Source: Isoptericola sp.
Lineage (GTDB): Bacteria > Actinomycetota > Actinomycetes > Actinomycetales > Cellulomonadaceae
Length of the DNA stretch: 38,088 nucleotides
Reading direction: 5' to 3'
Assembly (NCBI GenBank): GCA_031180595.1
Contig: JAPSLQ010000013.1
Location: forward strand, 1 to 38,088
Shown here: one piece after another, positions 8,224 to 15,811 of the stretch
How positions within the stretch are numbered: position 1 is the stretch's first letter
Layout of the letters: every line of letters starts with the position of its first letter
Program-made: the position numbers and the translations under genes
Notes under the pieces: model-generated
Seen by the model: the letters and a program-made list of their open reading frames with translations, nothing else
The model's database searches: none
What the model was told of the DNA's origin: nothing

Positions 8224-10920
8224 TCATCGACTCGTGAGGGGAGCGCACTGCCCCGTGACCGGCCCGTCGAACGTGCTCGGCAGGTCGGCATCGGTCGCGT
8301 CGACCGTGTTGCCCGCGCAGACGAGCGGGCCGTCGATCTCGCTGCCGGCGATGACGAGCGATCCCGCCGTGCCGGTGACGTGCACCGGCCCGTCGACCGA
8401 GGTTCGTCGCAGCTCGACGGTCGAGGCGGTGTCCGTGATGCGGACAGGCCCCGTCACGGTTGTGCGGGTGAGGTGGACGCCTTCGGCGGCCGTCGTGGTC
8501 ACCGGGCCCTCGATGGTTGCGTCGTCGGCCACCAGGGTCGCTCCGGCGCCGACCTCGACGGGCCCCGTGACGGTGCCGCTCAGGCACAGCACGCCCGGAC
8601 GTGCCGTGAGGCGGCCGTCGTGGCCGTCGACCGTCGTGTCGCAGGTCCACGGTGTCAGCGCGTACGTGACGGAGATCTGCGAGTTGGTCGCGGGGCGCAC
8701 GACGCGCACGGACCGTTCGCCCTCGCTCGCGTCCGAGGCCTCGTGGACGGTAAGCCGGAGCGAGCCGTCGTCCCCGACGTGGCGGGCGCCGAGTGAACGG
8801 CCGTCGACGTACGGCTCGACGAGCTCTCGGGGTCCGAACCCGGCGAGGCTCACGACGACGTCGTCTCCGGGGTGGGCGGAACGGGTGGACAACGTCACCG
8901 ACGCGGCGCGAGCCGTGGAACGCGTGTACTCCCACGCCGTCGTGTCCCGGCCGAGGTAGATGTGACCGTTGTTGCTCAGCACGCCGTAGGACGCCGGCCG
9001 GAACCACTGCGCCCGGCTGAGCGACTCGGTGTCGATCGAGTACGCGCGTGCCTGCGTGACGACGTCGAGGCGGTCTGTGTACGGGTCGATCCAGAGCCGG
9101 GCGCCGACCCATGCGTACTGGATCGACTCCCACGGGTAGGGCTCGTACGTGCGCGTGGCGAGGACGGCACCCGTCGCCGGGTCGATCTTCACCACAGAGT
9201 TGGGCGAGTGCGTCCAGAGCGTGCCGTGGCGGTCGACCACGAGCTCCCCGTAGGCGCCAGTCCCTGCCAAGGGAGCGACCTGCCACAGCAGGCGCCGCTC
9301 CTCGACGTCGTAGGCGAACACGCGAGCGTCGGTATCGCTCGGGCGTGGCGCCCCCGCACCGCCGAACACTGAGGTCGCACCGTAGAGCACACCGTCGACG
9401 TAGGTGAGGCCCACGACGCTGTGACCCGGGACGACGTCGACGAACCAGTGCTCACGGCTGGTGGTGTCGAGCAGGGTCAGGCCGCCGCCGGGCATGCCGT
9501 TGGCTGCGACGGTGCCGATGGCGAGGTGCTCGCCTGCCGACGCCATGGCGAACGGCCGCGACTGCCCGTGCTCGTAGAGGCGCAGCTCGAGCGAGGGGTT
9601 GACGCCGCGGCGGTAGGGCTCCGACGGGTCGTAGCGGTAGATCGCCCCGGATGGGTACGTGCCGACCCAGAGCGCACCGTCATGCGTCGTCATGCCCTCG
9701 GCCTGTCCGACCTCGGGCGCGAAGCCGCGCTTCTCACCGGTCACCGTGTCGAAGCTGGCGAGCCCCCCGGCGAGGTACGAGCCGAAATAGATGCGACCGT
9801 CAGGGCCGGTCGTCAACGATCGGATGGGCGCCGGTGCGCCGACGACGTCGGCACTGCGCTCCTCGCCCTCGCCGGTCACGGGGTTGTAGACGAAGTAGCC
9901 ACCCTGGTGGTCGGCGCCAACGACGCTCAACCCGGGCCACCTGCCGGAGCCGTCGTCGAGAGGCAGGAATCCGAACGCGCGGACGTCGGAGACCCCGGTC
10001 AGACTCGTCGGCTCGTAGGACCTGGACTCGAGGTCGTAGGCGTGCAGCGTGCGGTCGCGGACGAAGAACACCGTGCGGCCGTCCTCGGCGACGGGTGACA
10101 CGAAGAGGCCGTGCGCGCGGTCGATGGAGTCGATCCATTGCCCGGCCGCGATGTCGTAGACGTGCAGCGGCTCCGGGGCGCCGCCGCGGCTGAAGCGCGC
10201 GAAGAGCAGCCCACCGCGCACGTCGAGGTCGTAGACGTACTGCAGGGCGGCTGCCCCCTCGGGAAGCGGGATGGCGGTGCGCCACCCGGAGTCGACGTCG
10301 ATCGCGGTGATGGTCGGGGTTGCGCCAGTGCCGGCGTAGATCGTGCCGTCGGCCACGGTGATCGAGCGGACGATGAGGTTGGTGGTGTCGGGGACGGGGC
10401 CGTAGTCACGAGTCCGGCCGGTCCGTGGGTCGTACTGGAAGACGTGTCCGCCGAGCTGGCCCGTACCGCCGTAGACGCGGCCCTCCTCGTCGTGTGTGAC
10501 CGACCAGATGAACGTCTCCCCGGCGACCTGCTGGCCGAGGTCTTCGACGCTCGTGCTCCCCGGGGTGTACCGAAAGAGCCTGCCCTCGCCGTACGAGCCG
10601 ACGTACACGTCGCCGTTCGGCGTCACGTCGACGGCCCAGGACCCGGATGCGCCGGGCATCACCGCCTCGAATGTGCGCTCGCCCGTGCGTGCATCGACCG
10701 CGCTGAAGACAGCAGGCGACCCTGAGGAGACGTAGAAGATGAGCGGCTCGCCGTCGGGCCCCAGGCCGACCTGGGAGCCGGGGGCCGTGATGCCGTCGAG
10801 GGGTAGGGGACTGATCTGCTCGAACGTCGGTGTCGGATCCGACGCCACGGCCGGTGTCGTCAGCCCGATCGCGACGAGCGTGGCGAGCGCCTTGGCTGCG
10901 ATCGACGTGCGGATTTGCAT
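8224..10920 (-). CDS. Secreted beta-propeller protein with Ig-like insert and four-Cys beta-solenoid (paralogue B)
   Basis: 898 aa, the longest of three paralogues. AAGGAG lies at ideal spacing before the ATG at 10920. The signal peptide runs to about residue 26 (GLTTPAVA-S). Propeller blades include GDVYVGSYGEGRLFRYTPG, GRVYGGTGQLGGHVFQYDP and GALWVGTYPSGAIYRYDPS. An extra ~85-residue segment (about 672-758, beginning ASVTLSTRSAHPGDDVVV) looks like an Ig-type beta-sandwich and is absent from paralogues A and C. The C-terminal solenoid has cysteines at 760, 779, 868 and 892 and five GPV rungs spaced 19-20 residues. It is divergent from the importer operon across a 170-bp regulatory region containing a perfect inverted repeat, so both sides may share control. 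Function is inferred only from location and fold. Confidence 0.86.
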   Translation of the reverse strand: MQIRTSIAAKALATLVAIGLTTPAVASDPTPTFEQISPLPLDGITAPGSQVGLGPDGEPLIFYVSSGSPAVFSAVDARTGERTFEAVMPGASGSWAVDVTPNGDVYVGSYGEGRLFRYTPGSTSVEDLGQQVAGETFIWSVTHDEEGRVYGGTGQLGGHVFQYDPRTGRTRDYGPVPDTTNLIVRSITVADGTIYAGTGATPTITAIDVDSGWRTAIPLPEGAAALQYVYDLDVRGGLLFARFSRGGAPEPLHVYDIAAGQWIDSIDRAHGLFVSPVAEDGRTVFFVRDRTLHAYDLESRSYEPTSLTGVSDVRAFGFLPLDDGSGRWPGLSVVGADHQGGYFVYNPVTGEGEERSADVVGAPAPIRSLTTGPDGRIYFGSYLAGGLASFDTVTGEKRGFAPEVGQAEGMTTHDGALWVGTYPSGAIYRYDPSEPYRRGVNPSLELRLYEHGQSRPFAMASAGEHLAIGTVAANGMPGGGLTLLDTTSREHWFVDVVPGHSVVGLTYVDGVLYGATSVFGGAGAPRPSDTDARVFAYDVEERRLLWQVAPLAGTGAYGELVVDRHGTLWTHSPNSVVKIDPATGAVLATRTYEPYPWESIQYAWVGARLWIDPYTDRLDVVTQARAYSIDTESLSRAQWFRPASYGVLSNNGHIYLGRDTTAWEYTRSTARAASVTLSTRSAHPGDDVVVSLAGFGPRELVEPYVDGRSLGARHVGDDGSLRLTVHEASDASEGERSVRVVRPATNSQISVTYALTPWTCDTTVDGHDGRLTARPGVLCLSGTVTGPVEVGAGATLVADDATIEGPVTTTAAEGVHLTRTTVTGPVRITDTASTVELRRTSVDGPVHVTGTAGSLVIAGSEIDGPLVCAGNTVDATDADLPSTFDGPVTGQCAPLTSR

Positions 10921-11012
10921 CTCGTGTGCTCCTTCGAACTTCGTTGTTCGTCCGGTCGCCGAGGGCGCCACGCGGTCGGCGTGGCGCGTGAAGCGTCCTG
11001 TGGCGGTGTGCA

Positions 11013-11063
11013 TTGACAGCCCGCCCGCACCGTGGATAGTTTCGGTGCAGTCCGAAATCGGAC
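11013..11063 (+). promoter_or_regulatory. Promoter and candidate operator of the importer/enzyme operon
   Basis: TTGACA (11013-11018) and TAGTTT (11037-11042) are spaced by 18 bp. Immediately downstream, GTCCGA-AA-TCGGAC (11050-11063) is a perfect inverted repeat, placed near the expected transcription start where a repressor would block. The inner CCGA-N2-TCGG core recurs at 18306-18315 and, with one mismatch, at 21092-21101. The cluster regulator encoded at 16986-18224 is the obvious candidate to bind it (inference). Confidence 0.6.
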
Positions 11064-11090
11064 GACCTCATCTCACCATCGGAGGGCGAT

Positions 11091-12353
11091 GTGCACAAGA
11101 GACTCGCTGTTCCCGCCGCCGCGGCCGCCTCGCTCTTGGCGCTGACCGCGTGCGGGGGCGGGGACGGCGCCCCAGAGGGATCGGGCGGTGGCGAGCAGTC
11201 GACCGTCACGGTCTGGATGTACCCGGTGATCCCTGATGAGCAGGCGAGCCAGGCGTACTGGGCCGGAGTCGAGGAGGACTTCGAGGCGCAGCACGGCGAG
11301 ATCGACCTCGTCGTCGAGCTCCAGCCGTGGGACAACCGGGACGAGAAGATCGCGACGGCGCTCGCCTCAGGCCGCGGTCCGGACCTGGTCCTGCTCACCG
11401 CCGACCAGACGCTCAACTATCACGCGACCGGGGGTCTCAAGCCGCTCGACGACGTGATCGAGCCCTCGGAGTTCTACCCTCAGACCATCGACGCCGTGAC
11501 GTACGACGGCAGCGTCTACGGCTACCCGATCTACCAGACGTCGACGACGACGGTCTACAACACAGCCTTGTTCGAGCAGGCCGGGATCGAGGAGCTGCCC
11601 ACGACGTGGGACGAAGTCCTTGCCGCCGCGCCCGCGCTCGCGGAGCAGGGTGTGGCCGTCATGGACTACTCCGGCTCGCCGAACATGACGCTCAACCTCA
11701 GCTTCTACCCGTTGCTCTGGCAGGCGGGAGGCTCCGTCTTCACCGAGGACGGCTCCGACGTGGCGTTCGACGGCCCCGAGGGTGTCGCCGCGCTGGAGTT
11801 CCTCGTCGACCTGCAGGCGGCCGGTGGGCTTCCGCCGGACGCCGCAACCAAGGCCAACGCGATCGAGGGTGGCGCACTCGGCACCGGGGCGGCGGCCATG
11901 GGATATGCCGTCACGCTCGCCGAGGTCCAGCAGCTGCAGGCCGCGGTCGGTGAGGAGAACGTCGTGGTCGGCGAGCCGCTCACCGGCGTCGAGCAGGTCA
12001 CGTTCGGCACGCCCGGCGTGCTGGCCCTGACGACGATCAACGAGGACCCGGAGGCGGCCGCGAAGGTGGCGCAGTACCTCGGCTCGGCGGAGGTGAGCGC
12101 CGGCCTGCACGAGGCGTCCGGCACCTACCCGGTGCGACTCGACGCCGACACCTCTGGCTCCGACGAGCTCACGACGGCGTTCATCGACGCGCTCGACTAC
12201 GCTCGCCCGGGCGAGGTCGTCCCGAGCGCACGTCAGGTCATGGCCGCCCTGAGTCCGCACTTGCAGGCGGCCCTGCAGGGGACGGTCTCGGCCCAGGAGG
12301 CGCTCGACGCCGCCGCGGCCGAGGCTCGCCAGATCATCGAGCGGGCTTCCTGA
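11091..12353 (+). CDS. Sugar ABC transporter substrate-binding lipoprotein (CUT1)
   Basis: 420 aa. The signal segment ends LLALTAC with Cys21 as the lipidation site, followed by a Gly/Ser/Glu linker. The mature part matches family 1 solute-binding proteins: STVTVWMYPVIPDEQASQ, GRGPDLVLLTADQTLNY, YGYPIYQTSTTTVYNTALF and PLLWQAGGSVFTEDG. It captures the substrate outside the membrane for the two permeases that follow. The GTG at 11091 is preceded by GGAGGG. It is the first gene of an operon running to 17004. A very strong hairpin lies between it and the first permease, a layout that favours more binding protein than permease. The substrate is probably a mono- or oligosaccharide derivative handled by the neighbouring enzymes. 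Confidence 0.92.
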   Translation: MHKRLAVPAAAAASLLALTACGGGDGAPEGSGGGEQSTVTVWMYPVIPDEQASQAYWAGVEEDFEAQHGEIDLVVELQPWDNRDEKIATALASGRGPDLVLLTADQTLNYHATGGLKPLDDVIEPSEFYPQTIDAVTYDGSVYGYPIYQTSTTTVYNTALFEQAGIEELPTTWDEVLAAAPALAEQGVAVMDYSGSPNMTLNLSFYPLLWQAGGSVFTEDGSDVAFDGPEGVAALEFLVDLQAAGGLPPDAATKANAIEGGALGTGAAAMGYAVTLAEVQQLQAAVGEENVVVGEPLTGVEQVTFGTPGVLALTTINEDPEAAAKVAQYLGSAEVSAGLHEASGTYPVRLDADTSGSDELTTAFIDALDYARPGEVVPSARQVMAALSPHLQAALQGTVSAQEALDAAAAEARQIIERAS

Positions 12354-12366
12354 CGCATCCGTCACG

Positions 12367-12401
12367 CGGTGGCCGGCCGGGAAGCAGCCGGCCGGCCACC
12401 G
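12367..12401 (+). other. Strong intercistronic hairpin between binding-protein and permease genes
   Basis: CGGTGGCCGGCCGG (12367-12380) pairs perfectly over 14 bp with 12388-12401 around a 7-nt loop. It starts 13 nt after the binding-protein stop and lies within the operon. It probably acts as a 3'-protecting stem-loop or partial terminator that lowers permease expression. A similar element is at 36963-36988 in the second importer. Confidence 0.65.
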
Positions 12402-12422
12402 TCACTCACCTCGAAGGCAACC

Positions 12423-13379
12423 ATGGCGCTCACGAAGCACAGGTCAGATCCGCCCACGACCGTGGCCGCCGCCCCCGGCGTGTCGCCCTTGGGCCGGCGT
12501 GCGGTGCCGCTGCGAGCACGGCTGCGCGAGCCGCTCGCCGGTCTGCTGTTCGTCCTTCCGATGCTCGTCCTGTTCGCGATATTCCGGTTCGTGCCGACCC
12601 TCGGTGCCGCCGGCATGAGCTTCACGGACTACCGTCTCAGCGGCGAGTTCTCCTTCGTCGGCGTCGAGAACTACGGGCGGCTCATGGGCGACCCGTTGTT
12701 CCTCCAGAGCCTCCGAACCACGCTGGTGTACGCCGCCATCTACGTTCCGATGGTCTTCGTCGTCGCGATGGGGACCGCGCTCCTCCTGCACCATGTCGTG
12801 TGGGCGAGGGGCCTCTTCCGCGGAGCGCTCTTCCTGCCGTACGTCACGTCGTTCGTCCTCGCCGGCATCATCTGGACGTGGGTCTACCAGACCGACGGTC
12901 TCGTCAACGGCCTGCTGCGGTCGGCGGGTCAGGACGCCGTCCCGTTCCTCTCGGGCGACCAGCTGCTCGTCCTGTCGTCGTTGAGCGTGGTATCGGCATG
13001 GCGTGGATTCGGCTACTCCATGCTCATCCTGCTCGCTGGCCTGAAGAACATCCCCGAGGAGCTCACCGAGGCCGCGATGCTCGACGGTGCGGGCCCGGTG
13101 CAGCGCTTCATCCGCATCACGTTCCCGCTGCTGCGCCCGGTCGTGTTCTTCGTCGCCGTGATCGAGACGATCGCCGCGTTCCAGGTGTTCGACACGATCT
13201 ACGTCATGACGGGCGGTGGACCCGCCCGCGCGAGCTACTCGCTCGTGTTCATGCTCTACGACCAGGGCTTCCAGTTCTTCGACTTCGGCTACGCGGCCAC
13301 GGTGGGCATCGCCCTGTTCCTCATCGTCTTCGTCATCTCGATCGTCCAGCGCCGCTTCCTCGACCGGGAGACCACATGA
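12423..13379 (+). CDS. Carbohydrate ABC transporter permease, MalF/UgpA type
   Basis: 318 aa with about six membrane helices starting near residue 42 (REPLAGLLFVLPMLVLFAIF). The cytoplasmic EAA loop is seen as EELTEAAMLDGAGPVQRFIR, where the ATPase docks. It begins with the ATG at 12423 after GAAGG, and its stop overlaps the ATG of the next permease by 3 bp. With the preceding binding protein it forms a CUT1-type sugar importer. No ATPase gene occurs in the operon, as is usual in actinomycetes where one MsiK-type ATPase serves several importers. Confidence 0.93.
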   Translation: MALTKHRSDPPTTVAAAPGVSPLGRRAVPLRARLREPLAGLLFVLPMLVLFAIFRFVPTLGAAGMSFTDYRLSGEFSFVGVENYGRLMGDPLFLQSLRTTLVYAAIYVPMVFVVAMGTALLLHHVVWARGLFRGALFLPYVTSFVLAGIIWTWVYQTDGLVNGLLRSAGQDAVPFLSGDQLLVLSSLSVVSAWRGFGYSMLILLAGLKNIPEELTEAAMLDGAGPVQRFIRITFPLLRPVVFFVAVIETIAAFQVFDTIYVMTGGGPARASYSLVFMLYDQGFQFFDFGYAATVGIALFLIVFVISIVQRRFLDRETT

Positions 13380-14272
13380 CCGTCGAAGCGAGCACCGCCC
13401 CCGGGGAAGCGGGCACCGGTGCCACCACGACCCACGTCCCCGGCTCGGCCGGCGTCTCCCGCCGCCGGACGCACCGCCAGCCGTGGGCCATCGCGCTGCT
13501 CGTCGTCGCGTCGCTCTTCACGGTGGGCCCGTTTCTCGCCGTGTTCATCCTCGCCCTGAGCCCGGCAGGCGCCCCGACGATCCCGTTCCAGTGGCCTGAG
13601 GCGCTCACGCTCGACAACGTCTCACGGGTGCTCGGCGCGCGGAGCTTCGTGCGGTGGACGCTCAACTCGTTCGTCTACTCGGTCGTCTCGGTCGTCGTCA
13701 TCCTCCTGACGGCCGCCATGGCCGGGTACGCGTTCGCAAAGAAGCGGTTCCCGGGACGCGACGTGCTCCTGTGGTCCTTCCTGGCGACCCTGATGGTGCC
13801 CGTGCAGGCGACGATCATCCCGATGTTCGTGCTCGTGGCGGGCCTCGACGGCGTCGATACCTTCTGGGGGCTCATCGTGCCGACGCTCGCGAACTCGCAG
13901 GCGGTGTTCCTCATGCGCCAGTTCATCCGCGGGCTACCCGACGAGCTGTTCGACGCTGCCCGCATCGACGGGGCAGGGGAGTGGACGACGTTCTGGCGGA
14001 TCGTCCTCCCGCTCACCCGGCCCGTGCTCGCCACGCTCGGGATCTTCGTCTTCCTCTGGCACTGGAACGACTTCCTGTGGCCGCTGATCATCGCGCAGTC
14101 CGACGAGATGCGGACGCTCACCGTGGGCCTGTCGACTTTGAGTGCCGAGAACGTCGCGGTCGCGGACCTGATGGCGGCCGCCGCGGTCAGCGTGGTGCCG
14201 TGCCTTCTGGTGTTCGCTTTCCTGCAGCGCTACCTCGTCAACAGCATCGCCTCGACCGGGATCAAGGGCTGA
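13376..14272 (+). CDS. Carbohydrate ABC transporter permease, MalG/UgpE type
   Basis: 298 aa with six predicted membrane segments. The EAA motif is DELFDAARIDGAGEWTTFW, and WHWNDFLWPLIIAQS is characteristic of MalG-type subunits. Its ATG overlaps the stop of the first permease (ATGA). It forms the second half of the heterodimeric sugar channel. The next gene starts one base after its stop, tying the amidohydrolase-like genes to the importer in one transcript. Confidence 0.93.
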   Translation: MTVEASTAPGEAGTGATTTHVPGSAGVSRRRTHRQPWAIALLVVASLFTVGPFLAVFILALSPAGAPTIPFQWPEALTLDNVSRVLGARSFVRWTLNSFVYSVVSVVVILLTAAMAGYAFAKKRFPGRDVLLWSFLATLMVPVQATIIPMFVLVAGLDGVDTFWGLIVPTLANSQAVFLMRQFIRGLPDELFDAARIDGAGEWTTFWRIVLPLTRPVLATLGIFVFLWHWNDFLWPLIIAQSDEMRTLTVGLSTLSAENVAVADLMAAAAVSVVPCLLVFAFLQRYLVNSIASTGIKG

Positions 14273-14273
14273 C

Positions 14274-15020
14274 GTGCGGGTCGTCGACGCACACCGGTTG
14301 CTCGGTCCCCGGCCGACAGGTCCGGGGCCGGACACTGTCGTCGAGCTCCTGGACGACCTCGACCGCCTGGAGATCACCGAGGCTGCCGTGACGCCGAGCT
14401 GGATGATCCACGGCGACCCTCGTGCTGGCGCGGAGTACGAGACCGCGCGTGGGCTCACCGTCGACGACGAGCTCCGGGCAGCGGCCGGGCGCCTCACCCT
14501 GGTACCCGTCGTCGTCCCGGCGTCGGCCGGCACGGGCTGGCCCGCCTCGCCCGACGAGGTACGTGCGGGCCTCGTGCGCGCGTGCCCCGTGCGACACCGG
14601 TTCGACCTGCTCGGCCCGACGGCGACGGCCTGGTGGCATGCGTTGGACGAACGAGGCGTCGCGCTCGCGGTCGACGCATCCGAGTGCGGCCTGCGGCCGG
14701 TCGCCGCGCTGGCCGCGGCGGTGCCGGGCCTGCGCGTGCTCATCCTCTCGCCCGGGTATCGGGAGCTTCGCCGTCTCGCCGAGCTTCTCGAGCACGCACC
14801 CAGACTGCACCTCGAGACCGGGACGATCATCGCCGCAGGCGCCTTGGAGTGGCTCGCCCGGACGGTCGGGGCGCACCGGCTCGTGTTCGGCACCGGCGCG
14901 CCGGTCTGGGACGCCGCCGGGCCGCGGTTCCAGCTCGACCACCTCGACCTGCCGCGTGCCGACGTCGCCCGCATCGCCCACGGCAGCTGGGTGGACCTCG
15001 CCGGCGAGGGGACCGCATGA
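14274..15020 (+). CDS. Degenerate amidohydrolase-fold protein lacking metal ligands (partner of next gene, copy A)
   Basis: 248 aa, GTG start one base after the permease stop. The overall pattern matches the amidohydrolase_2 TIM barrel: VVDAHRLLG at strand 1, ALAVDASE at strand 5, RVLILSPG at strand 6 and HRLVFGTGAP at strand 8. Compared with the intact paralogue next door, HGH has become HRL, the strand-5 and strand-6 histidines are absent, and FGSD has become FGTG. It is therefore unlikely to bind the usual catalytic metal. Its stop overlaps the start of the intact enzyme (ATGA), suggesting a subunit of a hetero-oligomer. The same pairing recurs at 27061/27762. It could instead be a sugar-binding protein; the exact role is unknown. 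Confidence 0.75.
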   Translation: MRVVDAHRLLGPRPTGPGPDTVVELLDDLDRLEITEAAVTPSWMIHGDPRAGAEYETARGLTVDDELRAAAGRLTLVPVVVPASAGTGWPASPDEVRAGLVRACPVRHRFDLLGPTATAWWHALDERGVALAVDASECGLRPVAALAAAVPGLRVLILSPGYRELRRLAELLEHAPRLHLETGTIIAAGALEWLARTVGAHRLVFGTGAPVWDAAGPRFQLDHLDLPRADVARIAHGSWVDLAGEGTA

Positions 15021-15811
15021 GCGCGATCGACATCCACGGGCACCTCGGGACGTGGAGCGACTTCTTCGTGCCAGAGCCTTCAGCCGCGTGGCTGGTCGCG
15101 ACGAACCGGCGCATCGGGATCACCGCGGTCGGGGTCTCCCACCTCGTGGCGGTCGGTCATGACACCGCCGTGGGCAACCGCATGGCACTCGCGGCCGCCG
15201 CGGCGTACCCGGAGAAGATCGGCGTGTGGCTCGTGGCGAACCCGCACCGCGGGAGCGAGGTCGAGACGCTCGACAGACAGCTCGACCTGCCCGGTGTGTG
15301 GGGACTCAAGCTGCATCCGGACGTCCACGAGCACCCAGTCGACGGCCCCGGGTACGAGCCGTTCCTGCGGCTCGCCGCCGAGCACCGCGCGCCCGTGCTC
15401 ACGCACGGGCAGACCCGGTCGCCGTGGTCGGACCCGGAGGCGGTCGCGTCCGTCGCAGGGAGCCACCCCGGCGTCGACCTGCTCATGGGCCACGCGGGCC
15501 TGTGGCCCGACGGCTTCCGGCGGGCTGCGACGCTCGCGCGTGCGCACGACCGGCTCTACCTCGAGACCTGCGGCTCGCGGCTGACCGACGCCTGGCTCGA
15601 GCGGCTGGTGTCGTGGGCGGGGCCCGAGAAGGTGCTCTTCGGTAGCGACGCGTGCTTCCTCGACCCGCGCGTCGGGCTCGGCAAGGTGCTGCACGCGCGG
15701 CTGGGCCAGGAGGAGAAGGAGCTCGTGCTCGGCGGCAACGCCCGCCGCATCCTGGGTGGTCGACTGTCCGCGCCCCGTCACGCGGGGCATGACGACGAAG
15801 GAGGACGATGA
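15017..15811 (+). CDS. Metal-dependent amidohydrolase (amidohydrolase_2 family), copy A
   Basis: 264 aa cytoplasmic TIM-barrel hydrolase. The metal centre is visible: DIHGH (His7, His9), GLKLHPD (Lys98), VLTHGQ (His130), MGHAG (His159) and FGSDA (Asp211). The family includes sugar-lactonases such as L-fuconolactone hydrolase, 2-pyrone-4,6-dicarboxylate lactonase and non-oxidative decarboxylases. With transporter and aldolase-type neighbours, a lactonase or C-O/C-N hydrolase is the likeliest reading. ATGA overlaps exist at both ends, with the degenerate partner upstream and the aminotransferase downstream, so the three proteins are made together. The substrate cannot be read from sequence. Confidence 0.85.
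   Translation: MSAIDIHGHLGTWSDFFVPEPSAAWLVATNRRIGITAVGVSHLVAVGHDTAVGNRMALAAAAAYPEKIGVWLVANPHRGSEVETLDRQLDLPGVWGLKLHPDVHEHPVDGPGYEPFLRLAAEHRAPVLTHGQTRSPWSDPEAVASVAGSHPGVDLLMGHAGLWPDGFRRAATLARAHDRLYLETCGSRLTDAWLERLVSWAGPEKVLFGSDACFLDPRVGLGKVLHARLGQEEKELVLGGNARRILGGRLSAPRHAGHDDEGGR

Noticed and set aside
8159-9286. Upstream extension of propeller paralogue A into paralogue B
   Set aside because: The extension is arginine-rich and antisense in character to paralogue B's frame; a signal peptide starts at 8158, where the real protein begins.
14274-15020. Pseudogene by random decay
   Set aside because: The frame is intact, coupled at both ends, and the same degenerate/intact pairing recurs at 27061-28499.
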